Origin: Pseudohongiella sp.
GTDB lineage: Bacteria; Pseudomonadota; Gammaproteobacteria; Pseudomonadales; Pseudohongiellaceae
DNA length: 42,885 bases
Reading direction: 5' to 3'
Assembly: GCA_030696315.1 (NCBI GenBank)
Contig: JAUYSM010000012.1
Location: 1 to 42,885 of the forward strand
Positions within the stretch are counted from its first letter, which is position 1. Every line of letters starts with the position of its first letter. The notes beneath the pieces were generated by a model. It ran no database searches. It was given only the letters and a program-made list of their open reading frames with translations, and was not told the origin of the DNA. Shown here in pieces: positions 33,034 to 41,356 of the stretch. A program made the position numbers and the translations under genes.

Positions 33034-33642
33034 ATGGATGATGCCGACAAATATAGAGCACTACTGATCGAGATAAAGAGACGTACTTCGGTCGCAGATG
33101 CTTTTATCAGCCAGAAGATAAACGCTCTTTACGAAGCTACAACAGTTGAATCAGCATGTCTACAAGTGAGAAAGATATTGGAGTTAATTGCCTTTGGCTC
33201 CTTGATCGCAAATAAGAAAGTCTTCAAAGCGCAGCATGAAAAGTTTTCCAAGTATTGGAACGCAGAAACGATGATTAGGGATATGGAGAGAATTAACCCG
33301 AACTTCTATCCTAAGCCAATTTTGCAGAAGCCGTCGAATAAGCTTGGTATTAAAATGGAGTGGCTGGAACGACCCAATGATTATTTAACAAAGGATAAGT
33401 TTGTTAAGGTCTACAAAAAATGTGGCGCAGTTCTTCATGCAGAAAACCCATATGGTTCGAAGATAAATTATGACTACTATGGAGAAAATCTAATTAAATG
33501 GAGAAACGAGATAGTCAATCTGCTTGATGCCCATTCGATCCGCCTTTTGGATGATACGAACCTTTATCTTTTCCAAATGGGGTCAAACGATAAAAACCCA
33601 TCATATACTCCATTTGGACTAGTTTATGGCGTGGGCACCTAA
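33034..33642 (+). CDS. Hypothetical cassette protein, 202 aa
   Basis: Soluble, lysine-rich protein without signal peptide. The N-terminal half is helical (VADAFISQKINALYEATTVESACLQVRKILELIAFG), and KKCGAVLHAENPYG (about residues 129-142) is followed by a helix, an arrangement that recalls HEPN-like helical proteins, but I cannot assign a family. The TAA stop lies inside ACCTAAC of attC site C. Single-gene cassette. Codon use is A+T-rich like the rest of the island. Confidence 0.7.
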   Translation: MDDADKYRALLIEIKRRTSVADAFISQKINALYEATTVESACLQVRKILELIAFGSLIANKKVFKAQHEKFSKYWNAETMIRDMERINPNFYPKPILQKPSNKLGIKMEWLERPNDYLTKDKFVKVYKKCGAVLHAENPYGSKINYDYYGENLIKWRNEIVNLLDAHSIRLLDDTNLYLFQMGSNDKNPSYTPFGLVYGVGT

Positions 33643-33696
33643 CAAATCAAAGTGCGCGGGCGTAGCTACGCTCCGCCGATGTTTGAAGCGTTAGAC
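33637..33696 (+). repeat. attC site C (best-conserved)
   Basis: A compact 60-bp site: left core ACCTAAC (RYYYAAC), right core GTTAGAC (GTTRRRY), inner arms ATCAAA/TTTGA, then GCGG/CCGC and a perfect central palindrome GCGTAGCTACGC. It contains the stop codon of the preceding gene. Meets the integron attC consensus on every element I can check by eye. Confidence 0.85.
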
Positions 33697-33738
33697 AATA
33701 GAACAATAAGTGCGTCCAGCATTGGGAGGAGAATAGCA

Positions 33739-34824
33739 ATGGCGTGGTATCTAAGAAAGTCTGTATCCGTTGGTCCGATCAGGCTTAACCTCTCCAAGGG
33801 TGGAGTCGGTGCCTCAGTGGGAGTGACTGGATTTCGTGTCGGTATGCGGCCTGATGGTTCGTCATATGTGCATGCAGGTAGGCATGGGTTGTATATGCGT
33901 GAGGAGCTAGGTAGGCGCAAAGACGGCGATCAAGCAGCGCCACTTGACTCGGTAGGGCTACTTCCTACCCAGAAGTTTGACGCTGTAAGCGCACGTGATT
34001 TGATCGGCCCAGAAAGAAAAGAACTTATTGATCGCCTGAACAAGGCTTACAAAGATCTTAGGCTAGATTATCTAGTTTTCATAGTTGCCATGTCAGCCTT
34101 CGGAGTAGCTTGGCTTAATGATAGTCAACTTGGAATGCTCATCTCTGGCAGTCTCGGTGTCTTGCTTGGTATCGCGGCTTCAGTATTCGAATCTCGTAGG
34201 CGAACGGTCAAAATCATTTATGAATTTGAGGCTGATGATATGACTTCATTCTCAAAGCTCGTGCAGGCGGTTAATCATCTCGCCGAATGTAAACGCATTT
34301 GGGCATACATTGATTCTCGAGATCTAACTTCTGCCCACGAGTCCAAGGTCAATGCTGGGGCCTCGAGCTTGATAAAAAGAGAACCTGCGGTAATTGGTAC
34401 AGGCACGCCACCGTGGGTTGAAACCAATATAACCATCCCTACGCTCAAGGCTAGAGGCATCACGGCATATTTTATGCCGGATTGCATTCTTGTGTACGAT
34501 AGCGCTGGGGTGGGATGCGTAGAACACTCATCACTTTCCTTTTCGACAAGTGCTGAACGTTTCATTGAAGATGGGCAGGTTCCATCTGATTCTAATGTGG
34601 TAGATCGCACATGGAAATATGCCAACAAACGGGGCGGTCCTGATCGCCGTTTTAAGGATAACAGGGAGATCCCTATTTGCCTGTACGGAAAGCTAGATCT
34701 GAGTACCTCTGCAGGTCTTCTATGTCATCTTCAAACTTCGAAAAGCGATGCGCCACAAAGTTTCTCGAAGCAATATTTGGCATACCTAAAGACTATAGAT
34801 GTAGGTCGCGGTACTGGTGCCTAA
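33739..34824 (+). CDS. DUF4236 membrane protein in a gene cassette
   Basis: I choose the ATG at 33739 (GGAGGA upstream, 361 residues) since the longer reading frame begins within attC site C. Residues 1-58 match DUF4236 (RKSVSVGPIRLNLSKGGVGASVGVTGFRVG), a short beta-rich domain of unknown role. Two transmembrane helices follow at about residues 112-150, then a soluble domain of about 200 residues with no recognised motif. The stop TAA lies in GCCTAAC of site D. Its function is unknown. Confidence 0.8.
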   Translation: MAWYLRKSVSVGPIRLNLSKGGVGASVGVTGFRVGMRPDGSSYVHAGRHGLYMREELGRRKDGDQAAPLDSVGLLPTQKFDAVSARDLIGPERKELIDRLNKAYKDLRLDYLVFIVAMSAFGVAWLNDSQLGMLISGSLGVLLGIAASVFESRRRTVKIIYEFEADDMTSFSKLVQAVNHLAECKRIWAYIDSRDLTSAHESKVNAGASSLIKREPAVIGTGTPPWVETNITIPTLKARGITAYFMPDCILVYDSAGVGCVEHSSLSFSTSAERFIEDGQVPSDSNVVDRTWKYANKRGGPDRRFKDNREIPICLYGKLDLSTSAGLLCHLQTSKSDAPQSFSKQYLAYLKTIDVGRGTGA

Positions 34825-34901
34825 CAAATGCCCCAGCATGTTAACGGGCTCGGCAATGCACGCGCCTTCGCTGCAACGGGCTGCTGCGCTGAATAACTGT
34901 T
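34819..34901 (+). repeat. Degenerate attC-like site D
   Basis: Left core GCCTAAC is perfect and contains the stop codon of the DUF4236 gene. G+C-rich inverted segments follow (GCCCCAGC against GCTGCTGCGC), but a right core fitting GTTRRRY is missing; the sequence instead ends near GAATAACTGTTA. Probably a truncated or decayed attC at the array end. Confidence 0.5.
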
Positions 34902-35319
34902 ACTGGAGGTATGGGCCTCACTTTGTAGATTGAGGACTGATAGGGAAATAATGCAAATTCGATTATAAAATGCAGTGGTGCCGAAAAAAACTTCCTCTGC
35001 GCTCTAAGTGCATCCTCTGCTTGACGGGGTTGAACCCCTTTCACTCAGGTAGTGAATCGAAGTTCAACTGGTGTCTTTAACTAATCTTAGCCATCAGGCT
35101 AGTTGCTTTAGACAGCGTATTGGACTAAAACAAGTTTTTTAGGCGCGGCAACGAACATCCACGAATTCGCGTTGCATAAAATTGCTCTTTAGCACTAATT
35201 AGACTCTGATATGTTATCAATAGATCAGAGTGTTGATAATGACATTGACTATGTTGTTGAGTGCTGAAAAAGGGTCTGGAAATCGCTCCACAAAACTTAC
35301 AACTGTCAGAGTCTAAAAC
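34902..35319. other. Gene-free stretch after the cassette array
   Basis: No convincing gene. It holds a near-perfect hairpin GGGGTT-G-AACCCC at about 35026-35038, and at 35088-35108 a 21-base segment (AGCC-atca-GGCT then GTTGCTT) that matches 30544-30564 at 19 positions. The leader of the lipoprotein gene has A+T-rich promoter-like sequence, but no box is convincing. Confidence 0.4.
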
Positions 35320-35628
35320 ATGCTAAGAAAAATGACTTACTTTCTGGCCTCTTTATGGTGCCTAATTCTTTCAGCTTGTTCAGGTAACGAACCTGGCCCT
35401 CTTGCTGGTACTTGGCGAATGGGAGGTTTAATTCCGATGACAGTTGAGTTTCGACCAGGAGAAACCGAAACCCTTGGAATTATTGAAAAAGTTTCTTATG
35501 AAGTACAAGGCAATGTTGTATTTGTTACTTACACGGATGGCTTTGCAAAAGGCATGACGATGAGGTACACCATGACTGGTAAAAATACAGTTCAAACCGA
35601 GCTAGGTAATCTTCAGCGTGTGCAATGA
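35320..35628 (+). CDS. Small hypothetical lipoprotein
   Basis: 102 residues. A signal sequence with lipobox LSAC (Cys20) leads to a small, strand-rich domain (AGTWRMGGLIPMTVEF...VSYEVQGNVVFVTYTDG) resembling lipocalin-like or META-type small lipoproteins, with no firm family. It is probably attached to a membrane facing the periplasm. It is separated from its neighbours and not clearly part of the nuclease/kinase unit. Confidence 0.65.
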   Translation: MLRKMTYFLASLWCLILSACSGNEPGPLAGTWRMGGLIPMTVEFRPGETETLGIIEKVSYEVQGNVVFVTYTDGFAKGMTMRYTMTGKNTVQTELGNLQRVQ

Positions 35629-35666
35629 AATAAGGAGCAATCCGCAGTTGTGTAAGTTGGATGTAG

Positions 35667-36542
35667 ATGTCTGACTTGGATACACGGAGCTTTTTAGGGA
35701 GAAACAGGCAATTGAAACAGATAACAACTTTAGAGTTAGTGTCAATTAGAGATCAAGGTTTAGACGAATACTGGTTGCAAGAATACATTTGCCAGAATCC
35801 ATCATGTCTTGGGCTGGGAGATATTGAACTCGTATCAAAGGAAAAGAAGCAGTCATCGGGTGGTCGTTTAGATATCCTCATGAAGGGTGTCGACGATGAG
35901 CTTTATGAAATAGAAGTAATGTTAGGCGAAACTGACGAGACCCATATAATAAGAACAATTGAATACTGGGACATCGAAAAGAAGAAGCGACCTAAAAGGC
36001 AGCATACGGCGATACTAGTCGCCGAAAGAATAAACACCAGATTCTATAATGTAATTAACCTCCTTTCGTACAGCGTGCCCATTATCGGTATTCAAGCAAA
36101 CATGTACCGAGTAGGCGCCGATGTATCTATGATTTTTACAAAGATCATAGATAGCTTCGAAGAGCCAGAGATTGACGAGGAAGGTGAGGTTCTGCATGGT
36201 TTTGAGTTCTTGAAAGGCAAATCACCTGAAACCGCACAAGTTATTGAGATTTTAACGCCAATAATAGATGGCTATTTTTCTGATTATCGAATTAACAACA
36301 GAAAAAACGGTGCGACAGTATTTATCGGCGGTGCAAGAAAGATGGGTGTGGCGCGTCGTGGCAATAAACAATCATCAGTGCAATATAAAGTATCAGAGGA
36401 GCACCGGACTGCTGTTGAAGAATTGCTGGATTCTAACGCAATTTCTTATGACTATAAAAATGGTTACATACGCATATGGTTAAATCCAAAAAGTCTAAAT
36501 GAGCACATTGATGTGCATCGCCACATTATTGAAAATCTTTAA
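35667..36542 (+). CDS. PD-(D/E)XK-like nuclease-fold protein
   Basis: 291 residues. The N-terminal region (WLQEYICQNPSCLGLGDIELVSKEKK, then SGGRLDIL with Asp69, then YEIEVMLGETDETHIIRTIEYWD) has the order of a DUF91/EndoMS-type PD-(D/E)XK domain. The usual E-x-K is E-x-E (residues 81-83), so catalysis may be altered. A basic, strand-rich C-terminal domain (HRTAVEELLDSNAISYDYKNGYIRIWL) may bind a partner or nucleic acid. It precedes the vWA-phosphatase-kinase triad by about 100 bp on the same strand, a context known for such triads. The start is ATG with a weak ribosome site. Confidence 0.7.
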   Translation: MSDLDTRSFLGRNRQLKQITTLELVSIRDQGLDEYWLQEYICQNPSCLGLGDIELVSKEKKQSSGGRLDILMKGVDDELYEIEVMLGETDETHIIRTIEYWDIEKKKRPKRQHTAILVAERINTRFYNVINLLSYSVPIIGIQANMYRVGADVSMIFTKIIDSFEEPEIDEEGEVLHGFEFLKGKSPETAQVIEILTPIIDGYFSDYRINNRKNGATVFIGGARKMGVARRGNKQSSVQYKVSEEHRTAVEELLDSNAISYDYKNGYIRIWLNPKSLNEHIDVHRHIIENL

Positions 36543-36649
36543 CATATACGTCCGATGGATTCAGCCTCACACTGCGAGCGAGTCGGTATATCTAATTACA
36601 CATATTTATATCTAAATCACAGGAATCAAGCGCCAAACGGAGAACAACC

Positions 36650-37309
36650 ATGACTGAACAAATTTCCTTCGGAACAACAGAATTTGCTGACAACCCAGAA
36701 CCTCGTTGTCCTTGTCTGTTGTTACTTGATGTCTCTGGATCAATGCAAGGGCGGCCCATAGAGGAGTTGTCAGCCGGATTAACAACTTTCAGGGATGAAC
36801 TAGCAGCAGACTCTTTAGCTATGAAGCGAGTAGAGGTTGGTATTGTTACATTTGGGCCTGTCCAGATAGCAGTCCCGTTTCAAAGCGCTACATCGTTTTA
36901 CCCCCCCGAGTTGACAGCGCAAGGTGACACTCCAATGGGTGCGGCTATAAAGCTTGGTTTGGACTTGATTCGGCAGCGTAAGGACGAGTATCGGTCGAAT
37001 GGAATTTCGTATTACCGTCCATGGGTGTTTCTTATTACTGATGGGGGGCCAACTGATGAGTGGCTATCAGCGGCTGCTGCAGTGCGCGAGGGAGAGGCGT
37101 CACGGTCGTTTGCATTTTTTGCAATTGGAGTACAGGGGGCAAACATGGAAGTTTTGCAGCAGATCAGTGTTCGGGTACCTCTGCAGCTTGATGGATTAAG
37201 ATTTAGAGATCTATTTAGTTGGTTGTCTAGCTCTCTAAGATCGGTTTCTCAGTCTACTCCAGGTACCGAAGTGCCATTGCAGAGTCCACAGGGCTGGGCT
37301 TCTGTGTGA
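36650..37309 (+). CDS. TerY-like vWA-domain protein
   Basis: 219 residues, close to the family size. GGAGAAC precedes the ATG. The metal-ion-dependent adhesion site is complete: DVSGS (27-31), Thr94 in QGDTPMG and Asp131 in LITDGGPTD. No signal peptide, so it is cytoplasmic. Vwa proteins of the TerY type act as scaffolds that bind partner proteins through a bound metal ion. Its stop overlaps the phosphatase start by 4 bases (GTGA), so the two are coupled. Together with the next two genes it forms a vWA-PP2C-kinase triad. Confidence 0.88.
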   Translation: MTEQISFGTTEFADNPEPRCPCLLLLDVSGSMQGRPIEELSAGLTTFRDELAADSLAMKRVEVGIVTFGPVQIAVPFQSATSFYPPELTAQGDTPMGAAIKLGLDLIRQRKDEYRSNGISYYRPWVFLITDGGPTDEWLSAAAAVREGEASRSFAFFAIGVQGANMEVLQQISVRVPLQLDGLRFRDLFSWLSSSLRSVSQSTPGTEVPLQSPQGWASV

Positions 37310-38067
37310 CCTGGCGGGTGGTTGCAGCATCGGCAATAGGCACGTCCCATTTTGCTTCGGGTAATGAATGTCAAGATGCCTGTGCCGCGCAAGTCGAGAA
37401 GGAAAGCTCGACTTTGCCTCTGTTAACAATTTTTGTATCAGATGGTGCAGGAAGTGCCGCTCAGGGAGGGCTAGGTGCCAAACTGGCAATAGAAGCCGCC
37501 ACTTCCTTTGTCTCTCAACAATTGTTTCAGGCTGAATTTGCTCTGAATGATAATTGGGCAGTGGAGTGTATTCAGGCTGTACGGGCAAAAATATATGCAG
37601 AAGCTGAGCAGCGTAACTTAAATGCCCGCGATTATGCGTGTACATTCTTGGGCGTAGTAGCTACTCCATTTACCACCCTGCTGATGCAAATAGGTGATGG
37701 AGGAATAGTGATTGATGTTGGGAATGGGCTTGAAGTACCAATAGCACCAATGGTTGGTGAGTATGCAAATATGACCAATTTCATTACCGATGAGAATGCC
37801 ATTGACGTCCTAGTGGTTGAGGTATTGCAAGCACGCTCCGAAAAAGTTGCTGTATTCTCAGACGGGATGCAGCGTTTAGCACTTAACATGGCAACGAATT
37901 CAGCGCATCAACCTTTCTTTGCGCCCTTTTTCGCAGTATTGGCGTCAGCAACATCCGCGCAAGTAGGTAATCTCGAAATGGAACTTGCAAGGTTTTTGGA
38001 TAGCTCACCGGTCAATGAGCGTACTGATGATGATAAAACAATGGCTCTTGCTAGCTGGGTCGGTTAG
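37306..38067 (+). CDS. PP2C-family protein phosphatase
   Basis: 253 residues from a GTG. PP2C metal-binding motifs are in order: CQDACA (Asp24), [16 protein letters not shown] (residues 43-58), QIGDGG (about 127-132), FSDGM (about 184-188) and DDDKTMAL near the C-terminus. It should remove phosphate from Ser/Thr residues, presumably reversing the adjacent kinase. Cytoplasmic, with no extra domain. It starts within the vWA stop and ends 7 bp before the kinase start. Confidence 0.88.
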   Translation: MTWRVVAASAIGTSHFASGNECQDACAAQVEKESSTLPLLTIFVSDGAGSAAQGGLGAKLAIEAATSFVSQQLFQAEFALNDNWAVECIQAVRAKIYAEAEQRNLNARDYACTFLGVVATPFTTLLMQIGDGGIVIDVGNGLEVPIAPMVGEYANMTNFITDENAIDVLVVEVLQARSEKVAVFSDGMQRLALNMATNSAHQPFFAPFFAVLASATSAQVGNLEMELARFLDSSPVNERTDDDKTMALASWVG

Positions 38068-38074
38068 GTGATTA

Positions 38075-40021
38075 GTGAAGAAAAATCTGGTCACAGCCAC
38101 AGGGAAGTCCATCTACATTGGGCAGGAGCTTGGGAAAGGTGGTGAAGGTACAGTGTATGAAGTTCCAGCCAGTCAAAATTGGGTTGCGAAGCTCTACAAC
38201 GAGCACCATCTTCCTGATGCACCAAAACAATCCAAGTTGCGATTCATGGCAGCTACAGCTGATTTGGATTTATTAAACTATGCTGCTTGGCCGAAAGAAA
38301 CTCTGCACAATACAATTAATGGACCAGTTGTAGGGTTTCTTATGCCTAGGGTCACTGGCCGGACTGCCATCCATATGCTGTACAGCCCTGCACACCGAAA
38401 GCAAGTTTATCCCCAAGCTGAATGGAGTTTCCTCCTGTATGTGGCGCGAAACACTGCTGCAGCATTCGCCTCAATCCATCATCATGGGCATGTAATTGGG
38501 GATGTTAACCAAGGGAATGTGCTTGTTGGTAACGACAGTAAAGTAGTACTGATTGATACCGACTCATATCAGATCAACGAGAATGGTAGTACTCATCTGT
38601 GTAAAGTAGGAGTCGCGCACTTTACCGCACCAGAGCTGCAGGGAATCACCAGTTTTGATCGCACACTTAAGACTCCTAATCACGATAATTTTGGACTAGC
38701 ACTTCTGATCTTTCATTTGTTGTTTGGCGGCCGACACCCATATTCCGGCGTGCCTCTTAAGTTAGATGCAGGCGAAGCTCTTGAAAAGGACATTGGAGCA
38801 TTCCGCTATGCATACGCCCGCGACAATAAGCGCCGTGGATTTGAACCACCGCCAAGATCTATTCCTATCGGAATTGTTACTCAATCTATCCAGGAGATGT
38901 TCAATTTAGCATTTACGGAAAGCGGGGTTAGTGGGGGGCGACCAACTGCACAACAATGGGTAGCGGTTTTAGATAGCATGCGAGGCCAGTTAATTAAATG
39001 TGCATCTTCTAAAATGCATATTTATCCAAGTCATTTAGAAAAATGTCCATGGTGTGAGCTTGAAAGCCGAGGGGTATTTTATTTTTTGGATATTACGTTG
39101 AGTTTAACTTCAACTGTAACCAACGGTTTCAATTTGGGAAGAGCTTGGGCTGCTATTGATGCAGTCTTGCCACCAACTGCAATCCTTATACCAAACATAT
39201 CCAGTATTGCAGTTACACCGACTCCGTTACCACCTGGAATAATGAAAGAGTCTATCATTACTTTCTGGAGAGCTGTTATCGTAATTATTACAGTTGGGCT
39301 CTTAGTCTTGATTCCAGACGCTGGGTTCCTTGTGTTTGGTTCTCTTTTGGTGATATGGGCAATAGGAGGTATAGGGAAAGACGAGCGAGAGCGGGAGCGT
39401 ACAAAACGTATGACTGCGATTGTTGCGGCTCAGAGAGTTTACGATCAAATAGTAAGCAAAGTGCGCCAAGAAGCCAGCCCGGGAGTTTTCGAAAAAAAGA
39501 AACAAGACTTGGCGAAACTTCGCGATGAGTATCAACAATTGCCACAGCGTGAAAAAAATGAAATCGTAAATCTCAGCGTCACGGCAGAAGCTCGACAGAA
39601 GCAGAAATATCTAGAACGCATTTTTCTTGATGCTGCAACAATAACAGGAGTAGGGCCCACCAAGAAAGCGGCATTGAGGTCTTTCGGAATTGAAACTGCA
39701 GCAGATGTTACTTGGCAAAAGGTAATCAACATCAAAGGATTCGGCGAGGTTTTAACGCGGGCTGTAGTAGATTGGAGGAAATCACATGAACGCCGGTTCA
39801 AATTTAATCCTCAGGTCGCCGTTACTGATTCAGATAAAAGTCAAGTGAGGGCAAAAATTGCAACGAGAAGGCGTGCCCTTGAAGCGGCACTCAACACAGG
39901 TGCAGCTGAATTGCAGCGCATGCGAGTGGATATCATTGGGAAATCGAATAAATTAAGCCCTGGGTTGCAGGCAGCTACTCTAAAGTTGGCCCAAGCACAG
40001 GCAGATCTCAAGGCTTTCTAA
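38075..40021 (+). CDS. Ser/Thr protein kinase with membrane segment and helix-hairpin-helix domain
   Basis: 648 residues from a GTG. The kinase domain (1 to about 310) has GKGGEGTVY (20-28), Lys39 in VAKL, catalytic loop GDVNQGNVL (Asp143, Asn148), DTD in place of DFG (161-163) and an APE motif (185-187). A Cys pair KCPWCE follows at about 325. Two hydrophobic helices lie at about 395-435, then a charged coiled coil (RQEASPGVFEKKKQDLAKL), then helix-hairpin-helix motifs (ITGVGPTKKAALRSFGI, INIKGFGEVLTRAVVDW, about 525-575), which normally bind DNA. This matches the family described as kinase plus HhH DNA-binding protein (COG4248) that pairs with TerY-like vWA and PP2C proteins. Confidence 0.88.
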   Translation: MKKNLVTATGKSIYIGQELGKGGEGTVYEVPASQNWVAKLYNEHHLPDAPKQSKLRFMAATADLDLLNYAAWPKETLHNTINGPVVGFLMPRVTGRTAIHMLYSPAHRKQVYPQAEWSFLLYVARNTAAAFASIHHHGHVIGDVNQGNVLVGNDSKVVLIDTDSYQINENGSTHLCKVGVAHFTAPELQGITSFDRTLKTPNHDNFGLALLIFHLLFGGRHPYSGVPLKLDAGEALEKDIGAFRYAYARDNKRRGFEPPPRSIPIGIVTQSIQEMFNLAFTESGVSGGRPTAQQWVAVLDSMRGQLIKCASSKMHIYPSHLEKCPWCELESRGVFYFLDITLSLTSTVTNGFNLGRAWAAIDAVLPPTAILIPNISSIAVTPTPLPPGIMKESIITFWRAVIVIITVGLLVLIPDAGFLVFGSLLVIWAIGGIGKDERERERTKRMTAIVAAQRVYDQIVSKVRQEASPGVFEKKKQDLAKLRDEYQQLPQREKNEIVNLSVTAEARQKQKYLERIFLDAATITGVGPTKKAALRSFGIETAADVTWQKVINIKGFGEVLTRAVVDWRKSHERRFKFNPQVAVTDSDKSQVRAKIATRRRALEAALNTGAAELQRMRVDIIGKSNKLSPGLQAATLKLAQAQADLKAF

Positions 40022-40576
40022 TTGTTACTTTCTAAGCTGACAGAAATGTTCAGCTAAGTTTTCACCAAATCTTTCTTTAATATTCGCTTCAATTAACTAG
40101 AGGTTTCTCAAACTGCAGTGTCGTGTTGAAATTGAATTGCATATACTCATTAGTGTTAGACCTATCCTCTCGAAGAGGTCGGTAGAAAGTTACAGGACTT
40201 GTAGGGATAGATTGAAGTCATTCATATTGATAGCAGCAGTTTTATAGATAGTCTGCATTTGTCACATATAAGGCGACGCTATCCTGGATAGCAAATTTTG
40301 CGATCTGTGACTTATGGCGTCAGTTAACCTTTATAATGAAATTGCCTATGGTATCGTCGGAAAAATATGAACGTCTACCAATCGGACTCTGATTATTAAT
40401 ACTCGAATACGAAGAGACAACTGCGATTGTCCTAATTAAATATTTTGTGCCCCGATTACCAGTATTCATGTACTCTTACCACCTCAACCAAAACGAACCG
40501 TGAACATATCAATCATGTAAACAGTATTGTGGCGAGCACGGAATAGTTTATCGCTACCAACGGAGGGTTAAATACC
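40022..40576. other. 555-bp gene-free stretch with palindromes
   Basis: No reading frame with gene-like features in any frame. It contains a hairpin CCTCT-CGA-AGAGG at about 40165-40177 and a perfect 15-base palindrome GCTATCC-T-GGATAGC (40278-40292) followed by AAATTTTG, within a larger imperfect dyad (GTCACATATAAGGCG and TGTGACTTATGGCG). It could hold the triad's terminator, a promoter for the PLD gene, or a small RNA. Confidence 0.4.
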
Positions 40577-41296
40577 ATGGCAAAATTCCTGAATACCAGT
40601 GCAACCAACTATTTTCTCGAAGAGCTGATTAAAAACGCATCAGACCGCCTGATCCTCATCAGCCCGTTTCTCAAACTCAACGACCGCATCAAAGAGTTAC
40701 TGCAAGATAAAAACCGACTTAAGATCGATGTCCGCATTGTTTACGGAAAAAATGAATTGCAGCCAGAAGAAATCAACTGGCTCCGCGAACTCAGCTTTGT
40801 TCGCACCAGCTTCTGCAAAAATCTGCATGCCAAGTGCTACCTGAACGAAGAAACCTGCATCATTACAAGCCTCAACCTCTACGAATTCAGCCAGGTTAAT
40901 AATAATGAGATGGGGATCGCACTGAGCCGCGCCGACGACAATGAACTGTACCGCGAAGCCTACGAGGAAGCACAACGCATCATCCGCATCAGCGACGAGG
41001 TGCGCATGTCCCTCGAAAAGGTAGTTTCAAAAGAGGATACAGCCTCCAAAATAACCAAACCCGCGGATGACGAAGAAAGTGCTGATTCTGGCAAACTTAC
41101 CTCATCCAAGATGGCCAAAAAACTCGGCCTCGAAACACAGGTGTTTCTCGACAGAATGGTCAAAGCTGGCTACTTAGAGATTAAAGACGGCAAACACTTC
41201 ATTACTGATGCAGCCAGAGCCACTGGTATTGAATTCAGAGTAGGCAAAAAATTCGGTTCATATTTCCTGTGGCCAACTACCCTGACCCTGGATTAA
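40577..41296 (+). CDS. Phospholipase D-superfamily nuclease-like protein with C-terminal winged-helix-like region
   Basis: 239 residues; GGAGGG upstream of the ATG. A single HKD motif is visible: HAK (84-86), Asn100 in TSLN and Glu111 in NNNEMG, so activity would need a dimer, as in Nuc or BfiI-type nucleases. The C-terminal 75 residues (LTSSKMAKKLGLETQVFLDRMVKAGYLEIKDG) look like a winged helix. No signal peptide, so it likely acts on nucleic acid in the cytoplasm. Codon use is more C-ending than in the triad, so it may have arrived separately. It is followed by the Mrr-like endonuclease. Confidence 0.82.
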   Translation: MAKFLNTSATNYFLEELIKNASDRLILISPFLKLNDRIKELLQDKNRLKIDVRIVYGKNELQPEEINWLRELSFVRTSFCKNLHAKCYLNEETCIITSLNLYEFSQVNNNEMGIALSRADDNELYREAYEEAQRIIRISDEVRMSLEKVVSKEDTASKITKPADDEESADSGKLTSSKMAKKLGLETQVFLDRMVKAGYLEIKDGKHFITDAARATGIEFRVGKKFGSYFLWPTTLTLD

Positions 41297-41356
41297 GGAT
41301 GATTGGGGCCGTACCCGCTACTTGCCATCAATGACCCACCCACAGAACCGCAGATT

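Noticed and set aside
36540-36600. attC-like dyad after the PD-(D/E)XK gene (TTTAAC, then TATAC..CCGA / TCGG..TATA)
   Set aside because: No right core GTTRRRY is present; may be only a weak hairpin or terminator.
36650-40021. Classical tellurite-resistance cluster
   Set aside because: No TerB, TerC, TerD or TerZ homologues nearby; only the vWA-phosphatase-kinase part is present.
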